From Coriobacteriia bacterium (GTDB taxonomy: Bacteria; Actinomycetota; Coriobacteriia; Coriobacteriales; Atopobiaceae), in the NCBI GenBank assembly GCA_003150175.1, contig QAKZ01000021.1, forward strand, positions 7,695 through 30,494: a stretch of 22,800 bases of DNA. Direction: 5' to 3'. Every line of letters starts with the position of its first letter. The first letter of the stretch is position 1. Under the pieces are notes generated by a model. It had not been told where the DNA came from, ran no database searches, and saw nothing but the letters and a program-made list of their open reading frames with translations. Of this stretch, positions 1 to 7,370 are shown in pieces. The position numbers and the translations under genes are program-made.

Positions 1-75
1 GGGCGTTTAGCTCAGGGGGAGAGCGCTTCCCTGACACGGAAGAGGTCACAAGTTCAAATCTTGTAACGCCCACCA
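1..75 (+). tRNA. tRNA-Val (anticodon GAC)
   Basis: The sequence folds as a complete cloverleaf. The acceptor arm GGGCGTT (1-7) pairs with AACGCCC (65-71). The anticodon stem CTTCC/GGAAG encloses the loop CTGACAC with anticodon GAC at 33-35, which reads GTC and GTT valine codons. The T arm ACAAG/CTTGT encloses TTCAAAT. The discriminator A (72) is followed by an encoded CCA (73-75). The gene starts at the window edge, so its promoter and any tRNA neighbours upstream are not visible. Confidence 0.96.
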
Positions 76-83
76 TAAACTCA

Positions 84-112
84 AGCCCAGGACTTCGGTC
101 CTGGGCTTTTTT
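84..112 (+). terminator. Intrinsic terminator of the tRNA gene
   Basis: A perfect 10-bp stem AGCCCAGGAC/GTCCTGGGCT closes a TTCG tetraloop and runs into six T residues (107-112). It begins 8 bases after the tRNA CCA end, so it should end tRNA transcription and isolate it from the next gene. Confidence 0.93.
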
Positions 113-204
113 GGTAAGAAGCACGACCAGGCCGGGGGCTCGCCAACCCAAGGGGCATAGCCCGCGCCAGGCCAGGGGTCCATCCCCGGCTCGATTGGCC
201 CGCC

Positions 205-816
205 ATGGCAGACTCCCGTCAACGCACCCACATGCACTACTTCCGCACGGCGGCGGCGCTATTGGCCACCGGGGTCGTCTTCCTGTGCCTTTACTCGACG
301 GCGCGCGCAGACGGCTTCGGCGCGGCGGGCGCTGCAGGAGCAGCGGGCGCGAGCTTCCTGCGCGACCTCTGCCTTTGGGCCGCAATCGCCTGTCTTGCGC
401 TCGCGGGCTTCTTTGTGGCATACGGGTCGCACCTCCAGCATCGCGAGAAGAACCTGCGCGAGCAGGTCTGGGGCCTCGCCTCCCCCGGGGTCTCGCCCCA
501 GGAGTTCCTCGCCGCACGCGACCGCCTGACGGCCGACGGCGACTTCACCGGCGTCTACGTGATCCACAACGCGACACGCGACCTTTACTATGTCGGCCAG
601 AGCGTCCGCGTGGTCGGCCGCGTGACCCAGCACCTCACCGGCCACGGCAACGGGGACGTCTACGCGGACCTCAAGTACGGCGACGACTTCCGGATCAGCG
701 TCGTCTCGCTCGCGCAGAGCGGCTACGCCAGCCTCGACGCCCTCGAGCGCGACGCCATCGCCGCCTACGACGCTTACGGGCGCGGCTACAACCGCACGCG
801 CGGCAACCGCAACTAG
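205..816 (+). CDS. Membrane-anchored GIY-YIG domain protein
   Basis: 203 residues. Two hydrophobic segments (about 14-34 and 55-75), joined by an Ala/Gly-rich loop, precede a C-terminal GIY-YIG nuclease fold. Visible core elements are GVY (116-118) and YVG (129-131), then Arg139, His143, the acidic Glu181 in LERDAI, and an Asn near the end (YNRTRGN). The expected catalytic set therefore looks intact. In this superfamily these residues make a metal-dependent nuclease of the type found in UvrC, homing endonucleases and the Slx1/UPF0213 group. The membrane anchor and the lack of any other nuclease subdomain leave the substrate unknown. No good ribosome binding site precedes either ATG 205 or the in-frame ATG 232, so the start is uncertain. 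The gene lies alone between the tRNA terminator and a palindromic repeat, on the same strand as the dipeptidase. The fold assignment is fairly sure and the role is not. Confidence 0.75.
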   Translation: MADSRQRTHMHYFRTAAALLATGVVFLCLYSTARADGFGAAGAAGAAGASFLRDLCLWAAIACLALAGFFVAYGSHLQHREKNLREQVWGLASPGVSPQEFLAARDRLTADGDFTGVYVIHNATRDLYYVGQSVRVVGRVTQHLTGHGNGDVYADLKYGDDFRISVVSLAQSGYASLDALERDAIAAYDAYGRGYNRTRGNRN

Positions 817-867
817 GCGCAGGGGCCAAGGCACAACAAGGCGCATAGAGCCTCTCCTCTTTTTGTA

Positions 868-898
868 ATGACGAAAAGGGACTGTCCCTTTTCGTCAT
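868..898. repeat. 31-bp palindromic intergenic repeat, copy 1
   Basis: The arms ATGACGAAAAGGGA and TCCCTTTTCGTCAT are perfect 14-base inverted repeats around CTG. The same unit occurs twice more at 6273-6303 and 6314-6344. This copy lies between the GIY-YIG gene and the dipeptidase, 44 bases before the dipeptidase start. No T-run follows, so it is not a standard terminator. It looks like a REP-type dispersed palindrome. Confidence 0.9.
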
Positions 899-942
899 CG
901 CGGTAAGATAGCTGGGCAAAGCAACCCACACAAGGAGGACAT

Positions 943-2355
943 ATGGACGAGCAGCAGCTCAAGGCGGACGTCGACGCGTTCGTCGACGAGGTCTGGGAGG
1001 ACGTCGTCGCAGACATCCGCACCCTCGTGAAGATCGAGTCCGTCGAGGACCTCGAGCACGCCGAGCCCGGCAAGCCCTGGGGCCCGGCGGCCAACGACGC
1101 CCTGGTCGCGGCCGAGAAGATCGCTTCCCGCCTCGGCCTTGAGGTCACCGACCTCGACGGCCACATCGGCTACGGCGACCTCCCCGGCGTCTCCGAAGAC
1201 TACATCGCCACCATCGCCCACACCGACATCGTGCCGCTCGGCCTCGGCTGGACCTTCCCGGCGCTCGACGTCACGCGCAAAGACGGATACCTCATCGGCC
1301 GCGGCGTCCTCGACGACAAGGGGCCCTTCGTGCTCTCGCTCTACGCGGCGCACTTCTTTGCCCGCCAGGTCGAGGCCACGGGCCGCAAGCTCCCCTACAC
1401 CCTGCGCTGCATCATCGGCAACAACGAAGAGACCGCCATGGCCGACGTCAAGCACTACCTCAAGTGCTGCCCCGAGCCGCTGTTCTGCTTCAGCCCGGAC
1501 GCCGACTTCCCGCTGATCTGCGGCGAGAAGGGCGTCTACCAGGGAGAGTTCCGCACCGCCGAGCCCGTCGCCGGCGGCAGCATCGTCGAGCTTGACGGCG
1601 GCACGGTGGCCAACGCCGTCTGCGGCCTCGCGACCGCCGTCGTCCGCGCCGACGCCTCCGCGCTGCCCGCCGCCGACAACATCGAGGTCGAGGCCGTCGG
1701 CGACGGCCTCGCGCGCGTCACCGCCCACGGCAAGGGCGGCCACGCGTCCCTGCCCGCCGGCACGGTGAACGCCATCGGGCTCCTCGCCCGTTATCTGCTG
1801 GGCGCCGGCCTCGTGGACGACGCGGCGCGCCCCTTCATCGAGCTCCAGGCGCTTCTCACCGAGGACACCGACGGCACGAGCACCGGCATCGCCGCGCACG
1901 ACGAGAAGTTCGGCCCCCTCACCTGTGTCGAGGGCACCGTCCGCACCGTCGACGGGCACTTCGTCCAGACCATCGACTCGCGCTACCCGACCACGACCAC
2001 GGGCGAGGCCATCACGACCCGCATGAGCGAGATCGCCGCGGCGCACGGCTGCGCCTTCCGCGCGCTCGAGGACAAGGTCCCCTTCTACATCGACCCCGAG
2101 TGCGACCAGATCCGCTGCCTGCTCGACACCTACGGCGAGTACACGGGCAAGAAGGCAGAGGCGTTCTGCATCGGCGGCGGCACCTACGCGCGCAAGTTCA
2201 AGCACGCCGCGGCGTTCGGCCCGCACGAGGAGAACCCCGACGAGCCCGCATGGGTCGGCATGGAGCACGGCCCCGACGAGGGCGTGAGCGAGGCCGACCT
2301 CAAGCGCGCGCTCAAGATCTACATCGTGAGCATCGCGCGGCTTATGGAGCTGTAG
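943..2355 (+). CDS. pepV: M20 family metallo-dipeptidase, PepV/Sapep type
   Basis: 470 residues, the usual length for PepV-like dipeptidases, which hydrolyse Xaa-Xaa dipeptides in the cytoplasm with two zinc ions. Visible M20 elements are HTD at 93-95 (first metal ligand and nearby Asp), GVLDDKGP at 121-128 (bridging Asp125), NNEET at 160-164 (catalytic Glu and a metal Glu), SPDADFP at 184-190 (metal Asp) and a C-terminal GMEHGPDEG supplying the last His. The central part (about 190-390) is the lid/dimer-like domain of the subfamily. ATG 943 is preceded by AAGGAGG at a good distance. The gene stands alone and ends in a strong terminator. It probably recycles amino acids from peptides. The symbol rests on family resemblance; exact specificity (carnosine, beta-Ala or D-amino dipeptides) cannot be read from the sequence. 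Confidence 0.9.
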   Translation: MDEQQLKADVDAFVDEVWEDVVADIRTLVKIESVEDLEHAEPGKPWGPAANDALVAAEKIASRLGLEVTDLDGHIGYGDLPGVSEDYIATIAHTDIVPLGLGWTFPALDVTRKDGYLIGRGVLDDKGPFVLSLYAAHFFARQVEATGRKLPYTLRCIIGNNEETAMADVKHYLKCCPEPLFCFSPDADFPLICGEKGVYQGEFRTAEPVAGGSIVELDGGTVANAVCGLATAVVRADASALPAADNIEVEAVGDGLARVTAHGKGGHASLPAGTVNAIGLLARYLLGAGLVDDAARPFIELQALLTEDTDGTSTGIAAHDEKFGPLTCVEGTVRTVDGHFVQTIDSRYPTTTTGEAITTRMSEIAAAHGCAFRALEDKVPFYIDPECDQIRCLLDTYGEYTGKKAEAFCIGGGTYARKFKHAAAFGPHEENPDEPAWVGMEHGPDEGVSEADLKRALKIYIVSIARLMEL

Positions 2356-2391
2356 CGGCGAGAAGGCCGCAGCAAGCATTCAGTGAGAACG

Positions 2392-2423
2392 GCGGGCAAG
2401 GGAGGCACTCCCTTGCCCGCTTT
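2392..2423 (+). terminator. Intrinsic terminator after the dipeptidase
   Basis: A perfect 13-bp stem GCGGGCAAGGGAG/CTCCCTTGCCCGC with a 3-base loop runs into TTTCTT. It begins 37 bases after the dipeptidase stop. It lacks a T-run in the other direction, so it should act only on plus-strand transcripts. The next gene is convergent. Confidence 0.88.
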
Positions 2424-2504
2424 CTTGTTGCCGCGATTCTATCCGCTCGGTCAGCGGGTCGATCGGCCTACGGCGCCCGACCGACGCCCGGCCTCGCCGC
2501 TCCC

Positions 2505-3413
2505 CTACTGCTCCGCGATGAGGCGCTTGTCCACGAGCTCGCGCGGCTGGCGCCAGATCTTCCAGGCGAGCCAGGCGCAGCTGCCCATGTACACGAGGTC
2601 GAGCAGGACATCCACACCCGCGGAGAGCAGCGCGCCGCTTATGACGATGCCCGTCACGACGCGCACGGCGTCGAGCGTGAACGCGACGCACGCAGCCGCA
2701 AAGAAGGGCCCGATCTTCTCGGGACGGTTGGATCCCAGGATTCCGAGGCCGCCGACGGCTATGTTCACCGCGGCCGCCACGGCGTTAGACGCGAGGATGC
2801 CCTTGAGGTCCGCGGACGAGGCACCGAGGCTCGAGGCGAAGCTGGCATCGCCCATCGCGTAGAACCCGACGGCCATGACGCCGGCGACAAGCCCCACGAG
2901 CGCGCCCTTGACGATGATGACCTCGGAGAGCAGGTGAAGGGTGCGCTGACGGCCCGTGCGCAGGAAGGTCTCGCCGACGACGCCGTGCTCATGCTCGAAG
3001 GCGACCTTGTCCGCGAGCTGCGAGCACACGATCACGTAGGTCACGGTGCTCACGAGCACCACGGGGTTGAAGAGGATGAACATGCCCATGCCCCAGCCCC
3101 ACACGATGGCGACGAGGATCACGAGGCCGACGAAGTAGCACAGCGCACGGTACGGGCCGACCTTCGAGGAATCGTCGGAGGCGCGCAGCCCCAGGAGCGC
3201 CGTGACGATCAGCAGCGCCGCGGCAGCGAGGATGATCCCGCCGTAGGTGAAGATGGTCCACATCGACTCCTCGGCAAGGCCCAGCCGGTCGCGGTACACA
3301 AAGACGAGCGCCGCCCCGAGGACCATGAGGCCGCCGAGGATGGCCATGATGGCGGACACGACGCGCAGCGTGACCTGCGCGAGCGTGCGCGGAACGGACG
3401 GCTTGACGCTCAT
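2505..3413 (-). CDS. Multi-spanning membrane protein of unknown function
   Basis: 302 residues with about eight hydrophobic segments (roughly 16-38, 52-76, 92-107, 111-131, 165-186, 208-227, 236-256 and 260-284). A charged cytoplasmic-looking stretch lies at 133-163 (rich in His, Glu and Arg). There is no signal peptide and no motif I recognise. The start ATG has GAAGGAG upstream. It is the last gene of the long minus-strand block, 107 bases after niaR. I see no terminator with a T-run in that gap, so cotranscription with the nad operon is possible but unproved. A membrane protein behind a NiaR-controlled operon invites the idea of a vitamin B3 transporter, but nothing in the sequence resembles NiaP or NiaX, so I do not assign it. 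Confidence 0.8.
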   Translation of the reverse strand: MSVKPSVPRTLAQVTLRVVSAIMAILGGLMVLGAALVFVYRDRLGLAEESMWTIFTYGGIILAAAALLIVTALLGLRASDDSSKVGPYRALCYFVGLVILVAIVWGWGMGMFILFNPVVLVSTVTYVIVCSQLADKVAFEHEHGVVGETFLRTGRQRTLHLLSEVIIVKGALVGLVAGVMAVGFYAMGDASFASSLGASSADLKGILASNAVAAAVNIAVGGLGILGSNRPEKIGPFFAAACVAFTLDAVRVVTGIVISGALLSAGVDVLLDLVYMGSCAWLAWKIWRQPRELVDKRLIAEQ

Positions 3414-3520
3414 GGCGGCTCCTTCGCTAGGGTCGGGGCGTGGACGGGCTCGGTGGCACGGACGAGACGCCTGAGCCCGGCTCGTGCGAGGCAGCGCGCC
3501 GCCAGGAGCGCGCCGGGCAC

Positions 3521-4069
3521 CTATTCCCCAAAAGACTCTAGCTCAAAGTCCGTCTTTGGGGCAAGGAAACCGGCCTTGTCGAGGGCCTCCCCGATCTCGT
3601 CGAGGGTCTCTTCGTTGTCCGCGGTCACGTGGTGGAAGTGGTACCCGCTCGTGATGAGCATGAGCGGGCTCGACTTGCCCGCGCGGATCTGGTCGATGTA
3701 GGCCTGCACGTCTTTGCGGCAGGCGATGCCGAGCTCGCAGCTCAGCTTGCCGTACACGCGGTGGTTGACGAGCACGTCGCGCACGTGCCCGCCGAGGTCG
3801 ACGATGAGGTTGAGCTCCTCGGAGGTCTGCTCGACGCTGTGGTGGCACTTGAAGAGGCGCATCGGCCGCGTGGCCTCGCGCTCGATCACGTACCCGCGGT
3901 TGGTCGACTGGATCGGCCAGCCCTGGCTGCGCAAAAGCGCGATGTCCTGCACGACGACCTGCCGAGAAACCCCCGTCGCGGCCGCGAGCGCCGCGCCGGA
4001 AGTCGGCGCGTCCGCCGAGGTCAGGGTTCCGAGGATCTGCTCGCGGCGCTTATCGCCGAGGGTGCTCAC
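3521..4069 (-). CDS. niaR: NiaR-type repressor of NAD biosynthesis (HTH + 3H domain)
   Basis: 182 residues. The N-terminal winged helix (about 5-60) carries GAALAAATGVSRQVVVQDIA. The C-terminal 3H domain (about 74-170) has the His-rich elements CHHSVE (75-80), GGHVRDVLVNH (93-103) and SGYHFHHV (141-148). In the characterised family, such His and Glu residues bind a metal ion and the protein represses nad genes when nicotinate or its products are plentiful. I chose the GTG start at 4069 because it overlaps the nadC stop by four bases (GTGA), typical of translational coupling. The frame stays open further upstream inside nadC, which is not meaningful. It is the fourth gene of nadA-nadB-nadC-niaR, so the operon likely encodes its own regulator; a candidate operator lies ahead of nadA. 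Confidence 0.9.
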   Translation of the reverse strand: MSTLGDKRREQILGTLTSADAPTSGAALAAATGVSRQVVVQDIALLRSQGWPIQSTNRGYVIEREATRPMRLFKCHHSVEQTSEELNLIVDLGGHVRDVLVNHRVYGKLSCELGIACRKDVQAYIDQIRAGKSSPLMLITSGYHFHHVTADNEETLDEIGEALDKAGFLAPKTDFELESFGE

Positions 4070-4926
4070 GCGAGGACCTCGAGGTGCTTGAGCGAGAGGT
4101 CCAGGATGCCCGCGGAGTGCGTGAGGGCGCCGCAGCTCACGATGTCGACGCCCAGGTCGGCGTAGGCGGTCACGTTCTCGGCAGTCACGTTGCCGCTCGC
4201 CTCGGTGGTCGCGCGGCCGTCGATGAGGTCGATGGCCTCTGCCATCGCGGCGTGATCCATGTTGTCGAGCATGATGATGTCGGCACCGGCCTCGACGGCC
4301 TCGCGGACCATATCGAGCGACTCGCACTCGACCTCGACCTTCGCGGTGAAGGGAGCGGTCGCGCGAGCGGCAGCGACGGCGGGCTTGATGCCGCCGGCGG
4401 CGTCGATGTGGTTGTCCTTGAGCATCACGGCGTCCGAAAGGCCGTAGCGGTGCAGGTGGCCGCCGCCCATGCGCACGGCCTCGCGCTCAAAGAGGCGCAG
4501 GCCAGGGGTGGTCTTGCGGGTGCAGGCGAGGCGTGTGGAGGCCCCGGCCGCCGCGAGCGCGGCGACGATGCGGTGGGTGTAGGTGGCCACACCGCTCATG
4601 CGCTGGAGGTAGTTGAGGGCCACGCGCTCGCCCTCGAGGAGCACGCGCACGTCTCCCCGGACGGTCGCCAGGTGCTGGCCGCTTTTGACCTCGTCGCCGT
4701 CGGACACGAGCGCGTCCACCGTCACGGCAGGGTCGATCAGCGCGAACACGCGGGCGAACACGCCCAGGCCGGCGATGACGCCGTCCTGCTTGGCGATGAG
4801 CTGCACGCGCCCCGGGCGCGGCTCGGACATCACGGCCATCGTGCTCACGTCGCCGAACGGCATGTCCTCCTCGAGCGCCGCGCGGATGGCGGCGTCCATC
4901 TTTGCCTGGATCATCGGATCGGTCAT
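4066..4926 (-). CDS. nadC: Nicotinate-nucleotide pyrophosphorylase (quinolinate phosphoribosyltransferase)
   Basis: 286 residues, the normal length. It converts quinolinate and PRPP to nicotinate mononucleotide, CO2 and pyrophosphate in the cytoplasm, the third step of de novo NAD synthesis. Family elements are RVALNYLQRMSGVAT (101-115), CTRKTTPGLR (135-144) with the substrate-binding Arg and Lys, GGGHLHRYGLSDAVMLKDNH (154-173), EVECES (198-203) and IIMLDNM (217-223). ATG 4926 has AAGGAG upstream. It follows nadB by 33 bases and overlaps niaR by four. Confidence 0.97.
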   Translation of the reverse strand: MTDPMIQAKMDAAIRAALEEDMPFGDVSTMAVMSEPRPGRVQLIAKQDGVIAGLGVFARVFALIDPAVTVDALVSDGDEVKSGQHLATVRGDVRVLLEGERVALNYLQRMSGVATYTHRIVAALAAAGASTRLACTRKTTPGLRLFEREAVRMGGGHLHRYGLSDAVMLKDNHIDAAGGIKPAVAAARATAPFTAKVEVECESLDMVREAVEAGADIIMLDNMDHAAMAEAIDLIDGRATTEASGNVTAENVTAYADLGVDIVSCGALTHSAGILDLSLKHLEVLA

Positions 4927-4959
4927 TTTTTCGCTCCTTATGGGGACGATGAGCTGGGG

Positions 4960-6261
4960 TTACTCGGCGCCGCAGAGAAGCGCCACGTCGGTCACGTCAC
5001 GCGAGCCCGCGACGAAGCGGCTGCGCTCGCTCGCGGCGACAGCGAGCTGGGCGGCGGTGTCCGCGGCGAAGCGGTCGCGCATGATCTTGTCGGCGGCGCG
5101 CTGGGCGAACACGAGCCCCTCGAGCAAGCTGTTGGACGCCAGGCGATTGCGGCCGTGCACGCCGTTGCAGCAGGTCTCGCCCGCCGCGAAGAGGTGCGGC
5201 AGCGTGGTCTCGGAGTCCGAGTTCACGTGGATGCCGCCCATGAAGTAGTGCTGCGCGGGCACGACGGGGATGGGCTCGCTGAAGATGTCATAGCCCTCCT
5301 CGCGGCACTGCTCGCAGATGTGGGTGAAGTGGTGCTCGAGCTCCTCGCGCGGCACGCGCTCGAAGCTGAGCCACACGTGCTCGGCGCCCTCGCGGCGCAT
5401 CTCGCGCAGGATGTTGCCCGAGACCACGTCGCGCGGCTGGAGCTCGTCGCAGAAGCGCTCGTGCGCGTCGTTGAGCAGGATCGCGCCCTCGCCGCGGGCG
5501 GACTCAGAGATGAGGAAGCTGCGGCCGGGCTTTTGGGTCCACAGGGTCGTGGGGTGGATCTGCACGAAGTCCATGTGCTCCAGGAGCACGCCGTGCTCGG
5601 CGGCCACGCGGCAGCCGTCGCCCGTGAGGCAGGGGTAGTTCGTGGAGTGCTTGTACAGGCCGCCCACGCCGCCGGTGGCGAGCACCGTCGCGTCGGCGTT
5701 GACCTGCAGGTGGGCGCCGCCCGCGTCCTCGGCGACGATGCCGCGGCACACGCGGCGGCCGTCGGCGTCGAAGCCCTCGAGGATGTCCGTCATGCAGGTG
5801 TTCTCGAACACGGTCGCGTTCGGGAGCTCGCGGACGCAGGCGAGCAGGTGCGTGGTGATCTCCTCGCCCGTGATATCCTCGTGGTAGACGATGCGCGGGC
5901 GGGAGTGCGCGCCCTCGCGGGTGTAGTCGAGCTCGCCGGTGGCGGTGCGTGCGAAGCGGACGCCGCGCTTGATCAGGTCGTCGATGATGGGGCGGCTCGC
6001 GCGGATCATCATGTCCACCGACTCGAGGCGGTTCTCGTAGTGGCCCGCGCGCAGCGTGTCCTCAAAGAAGGACTCGTAGTCGTCCGGGTCGTGCAGGACG
6101 CAGATGCCGCCCTGGGCGAGCATGGAGTCGCACTCGTCTACGGTCGTCTTCGCCAGGAGCACGACGCGCAGCGCGTGCGGAAGGTTGAGCGCGCAGTAGA
6201 GGCCCGCGACGCCGCACCCGACGATGACCACGTCCGCGTCGATAGTCTTTGTACCAGCCAT
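4960..6261 (-). CDS. nadB: L-aspartate oxidase / FAD-dependent iminoaspartate synthase
   Basis: 433 residues. It oxidises L-aspartate to iminoaspartate for NadA. The FAD-binding motif GCGVAG (15-20) follows a beta strand at the N-terminus. SMLAQGGICVL (46-56), ATGGVGGLYKHSTN (195-208), HPTTLW (236-241), ISESARGEGAILLND (251-265) and HYFMGGIHV (338-346) match the succinate dehydrogenase/NadB family. The C-terminus GVHGRNRLASNSLLEGLVFA (368-387) is typical. It ends about 50 residues later, so most of the C-terminal helical domain of the roughly 530-residue enzymes is missing, as in some short anaerobe versions. Such hosts probably use fumarate rather than oxygen as acceptor (inference). The start at 6261 has CGGAGGAAGAA directly before it. 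An in-frame ATG at 6303 lies inside a palindromic repeat and would add 14 artefactual residues. Confidence 0.95.
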   Translation of the reverse strand: MAGTKTIDADVVIVGCGVAGLYCALNLPHALRVVLLAKTTVDECDSMLAQGGICVLHDPDDYESFFEDTLRAGHYENRLESVDMMIRASRPIIDDLIKRGVRFARTATGELDYTREGAHSRPRIVYHEDITGEEITTHLLACVRELPNATVFENTCMTDILEGFDADGRRVCRGIVAEDAGGAHLQVNADATVLATGGVGGLYKHSTNYPCLTGDGCRVAAEHGVLLEHMDFVQIHPTTLWTQKPGRSFLISESARGEGAILLNDAHERFCDELQPRDVVSGNILREMRREGAEHVWLSFERVPREELEHHFTHICEQCREEGYDIFSEPIPVVPAQHYFMGGIHVNSDSETTLPHLFAAGETCCNGVHGRNRLASNSLLEGLVFAQRAADKIMRDRFAADTAAQLAVAASERSRFVAGSRDVTDVALLCGAE

Positions 6262-6272
6262 TTCTTCCTCCG

Positions 6273-6303
6273 ATGACGAAAAGGGACAGTCCCTTTTCGT
6301 CAT
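6273..6303. repeat. 31-bp palindromic intergenic repeat, copy 2
   Basis: The same 14-base arms as at 868-898, here with CAG at the centre, the reverse complement of the CTG in the other copies. It ends just upstream of the nadB ribosome binding site. Its ATG is in frame with nadB. Confidence 0.92.
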
Positions 6304-6313
6304 TTTTATCGTG

Positions 6314-6344
6314 ATGACGAAAAGGGACTGTCCCTTTTCGTCAT
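6314..6344. repeat. 31-bp palindromic intergenic repeat, copy 3
   Basis: Identical to the copy at 868-898. It starts four bases after the nadA stop in transcription order and is separated from copy 2 by ten bases. The two copies occupy most of the 87-base gap between nadA and nadB, so the mRNA should form two adjacent 14-bp hairpins there. Confidence 0.92.
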
Positions 6345-6348
6345 TGGG

Positions 6349-7275
6349 TTACTTGGCGTAGTCGAGCATGAGGTCGAGCGCGTGGGCGGAGCCGGCGGCG
6401 ACGTCGTCGCCGGGCAGCGAGACCTCGCCGGTGCCGTCGCGCAGGCAGGCGAGGATCTTGTCCGCGGTCACGCGGGCCATGTTGGGGCAGATCGGCGTGG
6501 TCGCCGGGAACCAGAAGCGCTTGCCTGAGCCCGCGGTCTGAGCCTCGAGCTCGCGGATGACGCCGTGGACCGTGGCGATGATGAAGTCGGTCGCGTCCGA
6601 CGCCACAGCCTCGGCGATGATCTGCGAGGTGGAGCCCACGAAGTCGGCCTCCTTGAGCACCCAGTCGCCACACTCGGGGTGCGCGAGCACGCGCGCGCCG
6701 GGGTGCTCGCGGCGGGCAGCCTGGACCTCGGCGAGCTCGATGGCCTCGTGCGTGGGGCAGAACCCGTCGTTTAGGATGACGTTCTTCTCGGGCACCTGGA
6801 GCGCGACGTAGTGGCCCAGGTTCATGTCCGGGATGAAGAGCACGTTGTGCTGCGGGAGCGCGCGGACGATCTTCACGGCGTTCGAGGAGGTCACGCAGAC
6901 GTCCGACCAGGCCTTCATCTGGCTCCTGGAGTTGACGTAGCACGCGACGGCGAGGTCGTCGCCGTACTTGGCGCGCGCCGCGTCGATCGTGGCCTTCTGG
7001 ACCATGTGCGCCATCGGGCAGTCGGCGGTCGGCTCGGGCATGAGGACGCGCTTGTTGGGGCTCAAGAGCTTGGCCGACTCGGCCATGAAGTGCACGCCGG
7101 CAAAGACGAGCGTCTTGCAGTCGAGCGTCGCGGCCTTCTTTGAAAGAAAGAAGGAATCGCCGATGTAATCGGCCAGGTCCTGGGCGTCGGGTGTCACGTA
7201 ATAGTGCGCCAGAATCACCGCGTCCTGCTCGCGTTTGAGTCGCTCGACCTCCGCGCGCATCTCGTCAGATACCAT
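6349..7275 (-). CDS. nadA: Quinolinate synthase
   Basis: 308 residues, the length of the short bacterial NadA. It condenses iminoaspartate with dihydroxyacetone phosphate to quinolinate using a [4Fe-4S] cluster. Three Cys in the expected places can ligate the cluster: Cys86 (TADCPM), Cys173 (GFCPTH) and Cys263 (PICPNM). Other family motifs are HYYVTPDAQDLADYIGDS (24-41), AGVHFMAESAKLLSP (59-73), HPEC (199-202) and GSTSQII (214-220). The start has GGGAGG six bases upstream. Another ATG five bases earlier is out of frame. It is the first gene of the nad operon and is preceded by its own promoter-like sequence. Two palindromic repeats separate it from nadB. Confidence 0.97.
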   Translation of the reverse strand: MVSDEMRAEVERLKREQDAVILAHYYVTPDAQDLADYIGDSFFLSKKAATLDCKTLVFAGVHFMAESAKLLSPNKRVLMPEPTADCPMAHMVQKATIDAARAKYGDDLAVACYVNSRSQMKAWSDVCVTSSNAVKIVRALPQHNVLFIPDMNLGHYVALQVPEKNVILNDGFCPTHEAIELAEVQAARREHPGARVLAHPECGDWVLKEADFVGSTSQIIAEAVASDATDFIIATVHGVIRELEAQTAGSGKRFWFPATTPICPNMARVTADKILACLRDGTGEVSLPGDDVAAGSAHALDLMLDYAK

Positions 7276-7332
7276 GCCATGCCTCCCGTCGGTCCCAGCT
7301 CCCCCGCCGGGCCATTATTCGACAATGGCGAC

Positions 7333-7362
7333 AGTATGACACTTGACATTACAGGTGACAAG
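7333..7362 (-). promoter_or_regulatory. Candidate nadA promoter with overlapping NiaR operator
   Basis: On the minus strand, TTGTCA (7361-7356) and CATACT (7338-7333) are 17 bases apart and resemble -35 and -10 boxes. The imperfect inverted repeat CTTGACA-N7-TGACAAG (7342-7362) overlaps the -35 box and spacer, where a repressor would block polymerase. A further inverted repeat GCCATT/AATGGC (7311-7329) lies around the predicted transcript start. Assigning the site to NiaR is inference from the operon's own repressor gene. Confidence 0.5.
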
Positions 7363-7370
7363 ACAGTAAA

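Noticed and set aside
1..898. tRNA-Val next to a nuclease gene, considered as the edge of an integrated element.
   Set aside because: There is no integrase, no duplicated tRNA 3' end in the window and no clear change of base composition. The GIY-YIG protein alone is not evidence of mobility.
4070..4327. Upstream extension of niaR by 86 codons.
   Set aside because: The extension lies wholly inside nadC, translates to Arg/His/Gly-rich shadow sequence, and the GTG at 4069 couples to the nadC stop.
6273..6344. The tandem palindromes considered as an intrinsic terminator ending a nadA transcript.
   Set aside because: Only short T-runs belonging to the arms themselves are present and no clear run follows either hairpin on the minus strand. 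Partial termination cannot be excluded.
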